From contig JAGKWX010000020.1 in the NCBI GenBank assembly GCA_021151585.1, forward strand, positions 1 to 33,064: 33,064 nt of DNA. Direction: 5' to 3'. The notes under the pieces are model-generated. The model was not told the origin of the DNA. It saw only the letters and a program-made list of their open reading frames with translations, and made no database searches. This document shows positions 1-8,288 of this stretch, in pieces (positions within the stretch are counted from its first letter, which is position 1; the number at the start of each line of letters is the position of its first letter). Position numbers and translations under genes: made by a program. The DNA is from Alphaproteobacteria bacterium. GTDB taxonomy: Bacteria > Pseudomonadota > Gammaproteobacteria > JAGOUN01.

Positions 1-117
1 AATCAGTATGATATAGTGAGGTTGATCAAAAAAATCATGGTTAGACTACATTTTTTTGAGAACTATCTTACAATGAAGTGGCGACCCTATCCGAAATGGA
101 CAATTGGAGATAAATAA
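1..117 (+). CDS. C-terminal end of an unidentified gene (partial)
   Basis: An open frame runs from base 1 without a stop and ends at TAA 115-117, giving 38 residues that finish MKWRPYPKWTIGDK. The gene begins before the window. The tail is basic and aromatic-rich. I do not recognise the family. It lies 35 bases before the glycosyltransferase fusion on the same strand, so the two could form an operon. With only 38 residues visible, chance openness cannot be excluded. Confidence 0.45.
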   Translation, partial: NQYDIVRLIKKIMVRLHFFENYLTMKWRPYPKWTIGDK

Positions 118-152
118 TGTAAATTTTGATTTTATTTTGTATCAAGAGCATC

Positions 153-2813
153 ATGATTTTTTTGCGTCGTTGGGCCTGGTTGATTTTTCTGTTTGTTTTT
201 ACATTTTCGGCTTTGTTTTCTTCTGGTGTTGATAGTGGCTCTTCGCATGACAAATTAAAATATCTTGGTATTGCTTGGTCTATGTACCACAGTGGGCATT
301 ATTTTATTCCTCAAGTTAATGGGGTATTTTATACTGACAAACCGCCATTAATATTTTGGCTGATCGCTATGGTGTGGCATATTTTCGGTGTAAATATGTT
401 TGCACTACAATGTTTAATTAATTTTCTGGTTGCTAGCTGGGCTTTTCTATTGCGTGCTTGCTACGCAACTATTTTTCCAAAAGACGAACTTGGAAAAAAT
501 CTTATCCCATATGTACTCATAGGTTCTTATGCGGTCTGGCGAGATTTTTGGTTTCTGCGCGTTGATTTGTTGTTATTGACAGCGATTTTAATGTGTAATC
601 TTGGCATATTGAAACTATTAATGCAGTCAGCAAGTGAACAACGATGGCCAATATTTCTTATAGCGACAGGATGTTGTATAGGCTTATTTTCGAAGGGGCC
701 AGTAGTTTATATATTCACCTTGCTTCCCTTATTAGTAAGCAGCCTTGTTAACAGGCATAATCGTAGAGTTTTTTCGAAAATTATTATTGCGATCCTAGTG
801 GGGACGATAGCATTTCTCGCAGTTTGGGCTATTCCTGCGAGTTTATTAACCAACCCTGATTTTGCAACACAAATATTTTATAAACAAATTTCGCATCGCG
901 CTGTCGCTCCTGTGGCATCAAGTAGCAATAAGCACTATCTCATTTATGTTTATGACTATATTCCTATGCTGATACTGCCTTGGATTATGAACATAATTTT
1001 TTTTAAAAAAATACAAAATATTTTTAAAGAAAAATCTCCTTATCGTTCTTTTCTTTATGCAGTTATTATCATCCCGATTATTTTTTTTACAGTGTATGGT
1101 CAAAAAAGTTTATGGTATATATTACCCATCATACCTTTTGTTTTGCTATATTTGACTCGCTTTTTTGTTGAATATAGAAGCGAGCTAACAATTATCCGGT
1201 ATAACCGGTATGTATTCTGCATTTTGTTTGGCGTTGTGGGTATTGTGTTCCTTGCTTTCTGCTTTTCACCTGTGTTGTACAAAATAATTTTCAAAAATTT
1301 CGATGGTCAAATTTTGCCGTCTTGCCTAGTCACTGCAAGTATCGCTTTTATTTGTTTAGTAACCAGCGTGTACTTGTTTTATAGTAAAAGCAACTTAACC
1401 CAACTAGTGTTTATTGTTAGTTTAATGATGGCGATAGTAGCAGCTTATGCTACAACCTATTTTGTATCATTTGTTAAGCCTTTGACCCATATCGATCAAG
1501 TTGGCGTGATATTACGTGAGCAGGACGTTATGGACAAAGGTATTGTGTTATACAACAGTCCGTACTATCTAGGGCAGTTTTCATATGCGGCCCGGCTATC
1601 GGACTTTATTCCATCAATACAGACATCACGAGCCTTGACACAATGGCTACAACAGTATCCGCAAGGAATTGTTATTACAAATGCTAAAAATTGTCCTACA
1701 CAAGCAGGACTCCACCCAATAGCTTTTTACCAAGAACGAAGGAATGTTGATCCATATCGATTGTGCACCACGAATCATGCATCGATTATCAGTCTGCGTA
1801 AACAAACACAGTATTATCAAGAACATATGGCACATCCGGTCCATAGCGTGCAAACCGTTAATATTGACGTAGAAAGTGGGCAGGTTTTGCAATTGTCTGA
1901 TTTATTTACTGACCAAAATAAAGCTCTCGAGATTATGGCCGCCTATTCAGAGCTATATTTTCTTAAAAGATTAGCATTAGAGGCGAAAGAATTGCCAAAA
2001 TCAACCTTCGCTATGGCTGTTGATATGATTAAAAAAGGCACAAAATCAGATGTGAAAAATTTTAGCCATTGGAATGTTGTTGATGGCTATTTGCAAATTA
2101 TCTTTGAGCGTGCCCAAGTTCGCCCATCCTATTATGGCGAGCAAACGCTTGATATTCCGCTGTCTTTATTTTCAACTGTATTGAACAAGAAATTATTTCC
2201 TCATGTTTTTCAATTAAAACCAGGTGATTTGTTGTTTCAAGATCTCGTTTGTGGCGCACAATGTGATGGTATTAATAGTACTACTTATGGTTATCGACAT
2301 GCTGTTGTTTCACATGTCGGCATGGTTGTTTCCACTGATAAAAAACAGCCTATGGTTATCGAGGCGGTTAGTACAGGAGTAAAGCTGACACAGTTAAATG
2401 AATTTTTGCTCAGAACGGTTGATTCATTTGGTCACCCACGCGTTATGGTTGGTCGGGTTGACAAGACGATACAGCCACTGATTTCTTCAGCAGTTAAAGT
2501 AGCGATGCAGGACTTGGGGTTACCCTATAATCCAACTTTTTCACCCGCAGGACAGGGCTTTTATTGTTCGCAGCTTATTACGCATAGCTTTATGGAGGCG
2601 AATCACGGTAAAACAGTGTTTGCATTACATCCAATGAATTTCAAATTAGACAATTCAGATACATTTTCACCTGCGTGGATTCAATATTTTGCGGAATTGA
2701 ATCAGCCAATTCCGCAAGGGCAGCCGGGTAATAATCCAGGTCTGTTATCACGTGATCCACATATTAAAATTATATATTTTTATGGCCAACAAATTTTGTC
2801 ACCTGCTCGTTAA
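153..2813 (+). CDS. ArnT-like glycosyltransferase fused to DUF3298-like and YiiX-type hydrolase domains
   Basis: This predicted inner-membrane protein has 886 residues from ATG 153. A TTG at 126 would add 9; ATG 153 is preceded by AAGAG and places the first hydrophobic helix right at the N terminus. Residues about 1-550 form a polytopic region like GT83/PMT_2 lipid-sugar transferases, with the hallmark YTDKPPLIFW near residue 60. The usual acidic pair in the first loop reads SHDKLKY, so the catalytic acid is uncertain. Residues about 560-685 resemble DUF3298 of RsiV/PdaC-type proteins (AHP, then SGQVLQLSDLF, then VVDGYLQIIFE). Residues about 687-860 match the YiiX permuted papain-like amidase family: LKPGDLLF, SHVGMVV with His721, VIEA with Glu737, and FYCSQL with Cys805, in the permuted His-acid-Cys order. 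A role in lipid A or envelope glycan modification coupled to bond hydrolysis is inference. Its stop overlaps the convergent ttcA stop by 4 bases. Domain families are fairly sure; substrate is unknown. Confidence 0.8.
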   Translation: MIFLRRWAWLIFLFVFTFSALFSSGVDSGSSHDKLKYLGIAWSMYHSGHYFIPQVNGVFYTDKPPLIFWLIAMVWHIFGVNMFALQCLINFLVASWAFLLRACYATIFPKDELGKNLIPYVLIGSYAVWRDFWFLRVDLLLLTAILMCNLGILKLLMQSASEQRWPIFLIATGCCIGLFSKGPVVYIFTLLPLLVSSLVNRHNRRVFSKIIIAILVGTIAFLAVWAIPASLLTNPDFATQIFYKQISHRAVAPVASSSNKHYLIYVYDYIPMLILPWIMNIIFFKKIQNIFKEKSPYRSFLYAVIIIPIIFFTVYGQKSLWYILPIIPFVLLYLTRFFVEYRSELTIIRYNRYVFCILFGVVGIVFLAFCFSPVLYKIIFKNFDGQILPSCLVTASIAFICLVTSVYLFYSKSNLTQLVFIVSLMMAIVAAYATTYFVSFVKPLTHIDQVGVILREQDVMDKGIVLYNSPYYLGQFSYAARLSDFIPSIQTSRALTQWLQQYPQGIVITNAKNCPTQAGLHPIAFYQERRNVDPYRLCTTNHASIISLRKQTQYYQEHMAHPVHSVQTVNIDVESGQVLQLSDLFTDQNKALEIMAAYSELYFLKRLALEAKELPKSTFAMAVDMIKKGTKSDVKNFSHWNVVDGYLQIIFERAQVRPSYYGEQTLDIPLSLFSTVLNKKLFPHVFQLKPGDLLFQDLVCGAQCDGINSTTYGYRHAVVSHVGMVVSTDKKQPMVIEAVSTGVKLTQLNEFLLRTVDSFGHPRVMVGRVDKTIQPLISSAVKVAMQDLGLPYNPTFSPAGQGFYCSQLITHSFMEANHGKTVFALHPMNFKLDNSDTFSPAWIQYFAELNQPIPQGQPGNNPGLLSRDPHIKIIYFYGQQILSPAR

Positions 2814-3649
2814 AACAGCACATCCTTTTCAGGAATATTCTCATAATCTTCGTTGATTTCCGGTGCGCGAGCTGTTCGTGATTTTTCTAACCCTTTGAAA
2901 TCCCAGAGTTTTTTGTCCATTAATTGACTCGGTTGAACGCTTTGTAAAGCATGTAACATATTGCTGCCGACTTTTGGATTTTCTTGACAGAGCTCATCGA
3001 TTAGTTTTGTCACGCGTTTACGCATGAGTTTTTCTTGTGAACCGCATAAATTACAAGGAATAATGGGAAATTGTTGTTCTTTCATGTATTGAATAATATC
3101 TTTTTCTTGGCAATATGCGAGCGGTCGAATAACGATATGATCTTTGCTGTCGGTTAATAACTTCGGCGGCATAGATTTGATTTCACCGCTGTAAAATATA
3201 GACATTAATAATGTACGAATCATATCATCGCGATGGTGGCCTAAAGCGATTTTTGTGAAACCGTGTTTAGTCGCATAAGAATAAATAATGCCGCGACGTA
3301 AGCGAGAGCAGAGCGAGCAATATGTTTTTCCTTCAGGAATTTTCTCCTTCACAATACTGTAAGTATCTTCACGCAGGATTTCATAAGGAATTTTACGTTG
3401 TTCTAGCCAAGCGCGTAAATCATCATCGCCCCAACCAGGTTGTGCTTGGTCTAGTGTAAAGGCTTGTAACTCAAATTTATAATTTGAACTTATGCGCATC
3501 ATATTAAGCAGAGATAACATAGTAAAAGAATCTTTGCCGCCTGATAGGCAAACCAAGACTTTGTCGCCAGCTTGGATCATATTAAAATCCGCGACGGCTT
3601 TAGTTGTATAATGTAAAAGTTTTTTTTCCGCTGGTGAACCTGGTTTCAT
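2810..3649 (-). CDS. ttcA: tRNA 2-thiocytidine synthetase TtcA
   Basis: TtcA is an ATP- and Fe-S-dependent enzyme that thiolates cytidine 32 of certain tRNAs in the cytoplasm. The 279-residue product has the PP-loop SGGKDSFTML near residue 35 for ATP binding and adenylation. It also has the paired cysteine motifs CSLCSRLRRG and CNLCGSQ that hold the cluster in this family. The ALGHHRDD segment is also typical. Length matches the family (about 270-310). The start ATG overlaps the stop of the upstream rhomboid gene as ATGA, which indicates translational coupling. The gene converges on the glycosyltransferase fusion with a 4-base tail overlap, so neither has room for a separate terminator between them. 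Confidence 0.95.
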   Translation of the reverse strand: MKPGSPAEKKLLHYTTKAVADFNMIQAGDKVLVCLSGGKDSFTMLSLLNMMRISSNYKFELQAFTLDQAQPGWGDDDLRAWLEQRKIPYEILREDTYSIVKEKIPEGKTYCSLCSRLRRGIIYSYATKHGFTKIALGHHRDDMIRTLLMSIFYSGEIKSMPPKLLTDSKDHIVIRPLAYCQEKDIIQYMKEQQFPIIPCNLCGSQEKLMRKRVTKLIDELCQENPKVGSNMLHALQSVQPSQLMDKKLWDFKGLEKSRTARAPEINEDYENIPEKDVLF

Positions 3650-4236
3650 AGTGTCCTTAAAAAATATGTAGGTAAATGGCCGTAACTAACAATTAATCCC
3701 GCGATAAATCCAAAAATATGACCTTCCCAAGAAGTCCCATTTTTCGGCAGTAGGCTGGCAACAAGACCAGCAAAGTAGTAAAAACAGAAAATTATTAGCA
3801 AGATAGTAATAATAGAAGGATACATTATGGCATTAACAATCAAGTATCCCCAATAGCCCATGATGACACTGCTGGCGCCAACGTGTAATGCTGGACGTCC
3901 AACTAACCAAACGCACAAGCCACTGAGGAGGATAATACATAATGAAATGACAATAAAATTAGTTAGCCCACTGAGCAATACTAAATTCATCAGTAAAAAC
4001 AATGGAATAGAATTAAACAAAAGGTGGCTAAAATTACCGTGTAAAAATGGAGAAAAAATGATGCCTTTTAAGCCAGGTATCGTTCTTGGTAAAATTCCGA
4101 GCGTGTTTAAGCGGTATCCTAATATAAAATTAATGCACTGAATAATCCATAAAACCGCGAGAATTGAGAGCACATAATGCATATGAAATTGTGCAACCTG
4201 TACCAACCAGGATAATTTTTGTCCAAATTCAGCCAT
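3646..4236 (-). CDS. Rhomboid-family intramembrane serine protease
   Basis: Rhomboids cut transmembrane substrates within the inner membrane. The 196-residue product has about six hydrophobic helices. It carries the family signatures in order: HGNFSHLLFN (His71 and Asn75, matching the oxyanion and structural residues of GlpG), GASSVIMG with the catalytic Ser122, and WEGHIFGF with the catalytic His173. It therefore looks active. It is a minimal six-helix type without the N-terminal cytoplasmic domain of E. coli GlpG. The stop overlaps the ttcA start (ATGA), so the two are probably co-transcribed from the divergent region shared with dksA. Its substrate is unknown. Confidence 0.9.
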   Translation of the reverse strand: MAEFGQKLSWLVQVAQFHMHYVLSILAVLWIIQCINFILGYRLNTLGILPRTIPGLKGIIFSPFLHGNFSHLLFNSIPLFLLMNLVLLSGLTNFIVISLCIILLSGLCVWLVGRPALHVGASSVIMGYWGYLIVNAIMYPSIITILLIIFCFYYFAGLVASLLPKNGTSWEGHIFGFIAGLIVSYGHLPTYFLRTL

Positions 4237-4317
4237 TTATAACCCCGTATAAAATAAATTTGCGCGAGAATAGCGTATTTTTTTCAAAAAATCTTCCATT
4301 TCGACTTTTTTTAAGGC

Positions 4318-4323
4318 TAGAAT
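4318..4323 (+). promoter_or_regulatory. Possible -10 element of dksA
   Basis: TAGAAT differs from the sigma-70 consensus TATAAT by one base and sits 54 bases before the chosen dksA ATG. No good -35 is visible at 16-18 bases upstream; TTCCAT at 4294-4299 is weak. Transcription would begin inside the dyad at 4326-4344. Confidence 0.3.
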
Positions 4324-4325
4324 AT

Positions 4326-4344
4326 TTCCTGTGGTCCACAGGAA
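4326..4344. promoter_or_regulatory. Perfect 19-base dyad before dksA
   Basis: TTCCTGTGG and CCACAGGAA are exact reverse complements around one central T. As RNA the same bases form an 8-bp stem with a 3-base loop. The dyad lies just downstream of the possible -10 element and 27 bases ahead of the dksA start, which fits either an operator or a 5' leader hairpin. No known regulator consensus is recognised. Confidence 0.5.
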
Positions 4345-4371
4345 GTGGATATAACGATGAGGATAATAACC

Positions 4372-4803
4372 ATGAATACTTTTATAGATGTTGCTGCCCC
4401 TTGTGCGTCGTATGTTGTGACAGAACACGAAGAATATATGTCTGAAGTGCAAAGAGCACACTTCAGATCTGTACTAGAAACGTGGAAAAATAATCTTTTT
4501 GAAGAAGCTAATTCTACTTTAGAGGCGCTGCGTCAGGCCAAAGAAGGCTTGGCTGATGAAGTTGATATAGCCGCTTATGAAGAAAATTTTCGTTTGGTAT
4601 TACGAGCACGTGACCGTGAACTAAAGCTTCTTAGAAAAATTGATCTTTCACTAGAAGCGTTAAAAGAAGGCGATTACGGTTATTGCGAGGATTGTGGCAT
4701 GGATATTGGTGTTGCGCGTTTAGCAGCAAGGCCAACTGCCACAAAATGTGTTGAGTGTAAAACTGTCTCTGAATTGAAAGAAAAGCAGTTGATTAGTGAT
4801 TGA
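4372..4803 (+). CDS. dksA: RNA polymerase-binding transcription factor DksA
   Basis: DksA enters the RNA polymerase secondary channel and, with ppGpp, alters initiation at rRNA, tRNA and amino acid promoters. From ATG 4372 the product has 143 residues. In-frame GTG 4345 and ATG 4357 also exist; 4372 is favoured by AGGA eight bases upstream. EEYMSEVQRAHFRSVLETWK aligns directly with E. coli DksA EEYMNEAQLAHFRRILEAW. The coiled-coil tip keeps both functional acids (Asp62 and Asp65 in DEVD). The C-terminal four-cysteine zinc finger is intact (Cys105, 108, 126, 129). The gene stands alone, divergent from the rhomboid-ttcA pair and behind a perfect dyad. Confidence 0.95.
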   Translation: MNTFIDVAAPCASYVVTEHEEYMSEVQRAHFRSVLETWKNNLFEEANSTLEALRQAKEGLADEVDIAAYEENFRLVLRARDRELKLLRKIDLSLEALKEGDYGYCEDCGMDIGVARLAARPTATKCVECKTVSELKEKQLISD

Positions 4804-4820
4804 TTGCTTGAGCAAGCAAT
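4803..4820 (+). terminator. Hairpin just after dksA
   Basis: ATTGCTTG and CAAGCAAT are exact reverse complements separated by AG, so the folded RNA has a 7-bp stem with a GAGC loop. It begins at the last base of the dksA stop codon. No U-run follows, so termination probably depends on it together with the next hairpin. Confidence 0.45.
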
Positions 4821-4822
4821 TG

Positions 4823-4851
4823 AAAAGGGCGGTCGTCGGATCACCGCCCCT
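4823..4851 (-). terminator. Intrinsic terminator of the ZIP gene, possibly bidirectional
   Basis: GGGCGGT (4827-4833) pairs with ACCGCCC (4843-4849) around a 9-base loop. Read on the minus strand the GC-rich stem is followed by TTTTC, a standard intrinsic terminator for the ZIP transporter gene, which ends at 4880. Read on the plus strand it could back up dksA termination. Confidence 0.65.
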
Positions 4852-4879
4852 TAAATAGCTAATGTTATATGGTTTTGTA

Positions 4880-5683
4880 TTAAGCCCAAATTGCCACGAT
4901 CGCCATCAATGCAAAGCCAACAATGACAAAAGTATACTGTTTTAAGTTGCAACATTGCTGAACCATGACTGCTCGTGATAGCCCATGCAAGGTACCTAAG
5001 TATAAAAATGTTCCTGCAGCTAGTGCGACAAAGGTGGGCTCTAATAGAGGTAGGCTTTGAACCTTGTCGCTGGCGTATCCGCCCACAAAAATTCCTAACG
5101 GTGCAATGAGTGCGAAAATCAAAAAGTATATTAAGCTTACTTTTGATGATAAGGTGCTTTTTGCTAATTGTATGGCTAATGCAAAGCACTCTGCCCATTT
5201 GTGCGCAAGAATTGCCAATCCCAACATAATAATAATCGAAAAGTCTTGTGATAACCCCAATGCGGCACTTTCTAGGAAAGCATGTAAAGACAACATGGCG
5301 AAGGCAATCAGAGCGAATGATTTTCCATGTGAGCAGCAGGCATGACCGTTTTGGTGCTCTTTGACAGCTTGTTCGTGATCAGATTGATGTTGATAATAGT
5401 CACGACCTAAATGTTCTAACCATAGCAAAAATAGAAACATACCACCGGCGATAAGCGGAGCGAGTGGATAGTCAATACCGGTGGCCACAAAGCCTGCCGA
5501 AGAATCGGGAAGCATATGTAGTAGACCAACCCCTAGAAAGACTCCGCAAGCCAAAGCTTCACCGCTTGGAAAGTCTACCGCTTTCGCCGTGCCGATACGC
5601 TTGACGAAAGGGACCCAGCCAGCGCTGAGGGCGACAATAAACAAGATAATGGCAGCTAGCCATTTGATAGTTAAAAAACTCAT
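4880..5683 (-). CDS. ZIP-family divalent metal transporter
   Basis: ZIP proteins carry zinc or other divalent metals into the cytoplasm across the inner membrane. The 267-residue product has about eight hydrophobic helices. The metal-site helices are recognisable: HAFLESAALG (His134 and Glu138) and HKWAECFAL (His161 and Glu165). Between helices 3 and 4 a His-rich cytoplasmic loop (residues about 99-119, with QHQSDHE and GHACCSHG) also fits metal sensing or buffering. The start has a strong GAGGTG site 6 bases upstream. Metal specificity cannot be read from sequence. No Zur-like operator was recognised in the divergent region shared with the permease gene. Confidence 0.85.
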   Translation of the reverse strand: MSFLTIKWLAAIILFIVALSAGWVPFVKRIGTAKAVDFPSGEALACGVFLGVGLLHMLPDSSAGFVATGIDYPLAPLIAGGMFLFLLWLEHLGRDYYQHQSDHEQAVKEHQNGHACCSHGKSFALIAFAMLSLHAFLESAALGLSQDFSIIIMLGLAILAHKWAECFALAIQLAKSTLSSKVSLIYFLIFALIAPLGIFVGGYASDKVQSLPLLEPTFVALAAGTFLYLGTLHGLSRAVMVQQCCNLKQYTFVIVGFALMAIVAIWA

Positions 5684-5805
5684 GAAACACCTCTATAAGG
5701 TTGAACTCGGGCTGAGATCATACAGCAGTAAATATTTTATTGCATCATTCTGTAATTTCCATCACAATCGTTGGTAACTTTGTATGGTCAAGCATTAGGC
5801 AAGAT

Positions 5806-7200
5806 ATGCAGTTACAGCAAGTCGCGAGAAATTTGGGGTTATTTTTATTAATTATGCTTATCACGGGCTCGATTGATAGCATTCGTAATTTACCTACGAC
5901 AGCGCTATTTGGCCCCTCGTTAATTTTTTTCTTTGTTTTCTCAGCTGTAGTATTTTTAATTCCGGCGGGTTTGGTTTCTGCAGAATTATCCTCTACTTGG
6001 ACCGAGCAGGGTGGGATATATGACTGGGTGCGCATGGCTTTTGGTGAGAAAATTGCCGTTGTGGCTATTTGGTTGCAATGGATTAATACTATGGCATGGT
6101 ACCCAACTATTTTATCGACTATTGCGGGTTTTCTGGCTTATTTAATTAATCCTGCGCTGGTAGAGAATAAAATGTATATGGTGTCCGTGATTTTGATCGT
6201 TTTTTGGGGCCAAACTATTCTTAATTTTCGTGGCGTACATTCATCGGCGCGTTTTGCTAGTTTATGCGGTATATTAGGTATGATCATTCCCATGGCGCTG
6301 ATTATTTTTCTGGGTTTTTTGTGGACAGCCCAGGGGCGTCCTTCTGAATTGCACTTTACTATGAAAAATATTTTTCCAAACTTTCAGCATGCCAACAGTT
6401 GGATTTCATTGACGGCTATTATGACGGCGTTTTTGGGAATGGAGTTAGCTACTGTCTATGTACGAAATGTTGTTAATCCGCAAAAAACCTTTCCGCGAGC
6501 ATTGTTAATTTCAGTGTGTTTAATTTTGTTTACCATGGTATTTGGTTCACTGGCTATTGCTACTGTTTTGCCCACGTCAGATATTCATTTAGTGGCAGGT
6601 GTCATACAAGCGTTTGAGGCGTTTTTCGCGCAGTATCATATTTTATGGCTTATGCCAATTTTAACAATAATGCTGCTCATCGGCAGCGTTGGTCAAATGA
6701 CAAATTGGATTATATCTCCCGCGCAAGGCTTATTACGTGCAGCGCAACATGGTTATTTCCCTACATTTTTTGCAAAAGATAATGCAAGAGGGGCGCCAGC
6801 GCGTATGTTGGTTTTGCAGGCAGTCCTGGTTTCTTTAATGTGCTTCGCATTTTTATTTATGCCAAGCGTGAACGGTTCATATTGGTTGCTGACGGCATTG
6901 AGTACACAATTATATATGATTATGTATTTATTTATGTTTTTAGCTGCTCTACGTTTACGATATAAATTTCCTTTGGAAAGGCGTCCATTTAAAATCCCTG
7001 GTGGGAATCTTGGCATGTGGATCGTCTCAATGCTGGGCGTCATTGGCACTATTATTACGTTAATCGTTGGCTTTTTTCCGCCAGATGGTATTGAGGTTGG
7101 TGGTAAACTACATTATGAAGCCGTGTTTTCAATTGGCATTGTTGTTATGATTGCGCCGGTTGTTTTGTTGTATGTTTATAAAAAACTACAAGCTGATTAA
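5806..7200 (+). CDS. APC-superfamily amino acid permease or antiporter
   Basis: This is a 464-residue inner-membrane protein with about 12 hydrophobic segments and the APC core fold. LLIMLITGSIDSIRNLP is the unwound first helix, and TEQGGIYDWVRMAFGEK is the conserved loop seen in glutamate/GABA antiporter-type members (GadC, YjeM and relatives). The EKRP-like RRPFKIPGG segment near residue 405 is also typical. An upstream TTG at 5740 would add 22 residues, but ATG 5806 lies at the start of the hydrophobic core. It probably imports or exchanges an amino acid, in keeping with an amino-acid-using organism. The substrate is unknown, and the GadC resemblance is not enough to claim acid resistance. 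Confidence 0.85.
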   Translation: MQLQQVARNLGLFLLIMLITGSIDSIRNLPTTALFGPSLIFFFVFSAVVFLIPAGLVSAELSSTWTEQGGIYDWVRMAFGEKIAVVAIWLQWINTMAWYPTILSTIAGFLAYLINPALVENKMYMVSVILIVFWGQTILNFRGVHSSARFASLCGILGMIIPMALIIFLGFLWTAQGRPSELHFTMKNIFPNFQHANSWISLTAIMTAFLGMELATVYVRNVVNPQKTFPRALLISVCLILFTMVFGSLAIATVLPTSDIHLVAGVIQAFEAFFAQYHILWLMPILTIMLLIGSVGQMTNWIISPAQGLLRAAQHGYFPTFFAKDNARGAPARMLVLQAVLVSLMCFAFLFMPSVNGSYWLLTALSTQLYMIMYLFMFLAALRLRYKFPLERRPFKIPGGNLGMWIVSMLGVIGTIITLIVGFFPPDGIEVGGKLHYEAVFSIGIVVMIAPVVLLYVYKKLQAD

Positions 7201-7239
7201 GCTCTGATCAAGACTCTCTCTATATGTTGATAATTGAGT

Positions 7240-7402
7240 ATTGGCGAACCCAAGGTAGCCGCCTCAAAAAAAGGACAAAAGAATGCAGTGGACGAGAGAA
7301 GGCGCACATCATGTTTTACAAAGTAGAACTTCTTTGTTTAGTAACACCTGGCAACATGATTGGGAATTAGCGCAACAAAATATCTATAAACAAGCCGCGT
7401 AA
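7240..7402 (+). pseudogene. Transposase-like C-terminal remnant
   Basis: An open segment from ATG 7283 to TAA 7402 encodes 39 residues containing MQWTREGAHHVLQSR and ending YKQAA. The W-REGA-hxxhR pattern resembles the extreme C terminus of IS transposases. In another frame just upstream, 7240-7284 reads IGEPKVAASKKGQKN, which would continue naturally into MQWTREG if one frameshift is allowed. I therefore read it as a decayed insertion-sequence tail. AGGA lies 7 bases before ATG 7283, so a translated small protein is an alternative. The family of the IS is not certain. Confidence 0.45.
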
Positions 7403-7413
7403 AAAATTTTTTG

Positions 7414-7430
7414 AGGCGCTTACTCCGCCT
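7414..7430 (-). terminator. Terminator of birA
   Basis: AGGCG and CGCCT pair around a 7-base loop directly at the birA stop codon. On the minus strand the stem is followed by C, six A and six T, so a U-run is available to complete an intrinsic terminator. It could also act for the plus-strand remnant. Confidence 0.5.
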
Positions 7431-8215
7431 TATGATTTTAATATTGACACTTCACCAGATAGAAATACAGAAACTGTACCATCTTCCTGTTCTAGCAGCA
7501 AATGTCCTTGATTATTAATACCTAAGACTTTACCACTAATCAAGTGATCATGATGTTTTAACGTAATTTTTTTTTTCTCTAATGCGTCACTGCTTTTCCA
7601 TTCATCGAGAAACGATAAAAAACCTTGCTGTTCGAAGCGTTGAATATAATCTAGCAGTGATTCAGCTAAAATTGATGCAATTTTATTTCTGTCAAAGAGG
7701 GTGTTGTGTTCTTGGCACAGTGAAGTCCAAGGTTGACTGATAGGAGTGTCGAATTCATTTATATCATTCGGCATCATATTTACATTTAAGCCAATGCCAA
7801 TAATTGCGTATGTTGTTTTGGGTGCTTCATGTTGAATTTCGGTTAATATGCCTGATATTTTTTTGTTGTGACATAAAATATCATTAGGCCATTTTACTTT
7901 TATTCCGTTAGTAATACCAACTTTTTTCAAGGCGTTTACTATGGCTAAGCTAACAATTAGGCTTAAGCCAGCAAGTTGATCGACATCCTTGTGAAAAGGG
8001 TAGGCGCAAGAAAAATATATATTTTTTCCAAAAGGAGAATGCCATGATTTATTAATTCTGCCTTTTCCTTGAGTTTGCTGTTCTGCGAAACAGCAATGTA
8101 TAAGATTATTTTTAGTGATCTTCCTTAAAAAATGGTTTGTTGAATCAACACTTGCTAAAACAGTCAAGTTTATTTGGTGTTTGATATGTTTTTTAATTTT
8201 TTCTGCATTAAGCAT
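7430..8215 (-). CDS. birA: Biotin-[acetyl-CoA-carboxylase] ligase BirA, monofunctional
   Basis: BirA activates biotin with ATP and attaches it to the biotin carrier protein of acetyl-CoA carboxylase. From ATG 8215 the product has 261 residues; a TTG at 8260 would add 15 that resemble nothing. The catalytic signatures are present: VDSTN, GKGRINKSW (residues 50-58, the biotinyl-AMP loop), KWPNDI (108-113) and KKISGIL. The last 45 residues form the SH3-like C-terminal domain. The N-terminal winged-helix domain of E. coli BirA is missing, so it should be a ligase only and not the repressor of biotin synthesis. It follows the DEAD-box gene on the same strand with a 140-base gap holding a large inverted repeat. 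Confidence 0.92.
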   Translation of the reverse strand: MLNAEKIKKHIKHQINLTVLASVDSTNHFLRKITKNNLIHCCFAEQQTQGKGRINKSWHSPFGKNIYFSCAYPFHKDVDQLAGLSLIVSLAIVNALKKVGITNGIKVKWPNDILCHNKKISGILTEIQHEAPKTTYAIIGIGLNVNMMPNDINEFDTPISQPWTSLCQEHNTLFDRNKIASILAESLLDYIQRFEQQGFLSFLDEWKSSDALEKKKITLKHHDHLISGKVLGINNQGHLLLEQEDGTVSVFLSGEVSILKS

Positions 8216-8288
8216 ATTTGCACTACGGCCTTGATTTAAACCTTGCGCTAGTCGCTGCAATCTTCGTTTAAGTAATTATTTGTTGATC

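Noticed and set aside
117..122. ATG-TAA minimal frame after GGAG at 106-109
   Set aside because: It overlaps the stop of the upstream partial gene by one base and could be a chance start-stop; nothing links it to control of the next gene.
5064..5345. Plus-strand frame opposite the ZIP transporter
   Set aside because: It is an antisense shadow of a well-supported gene, with no family match.
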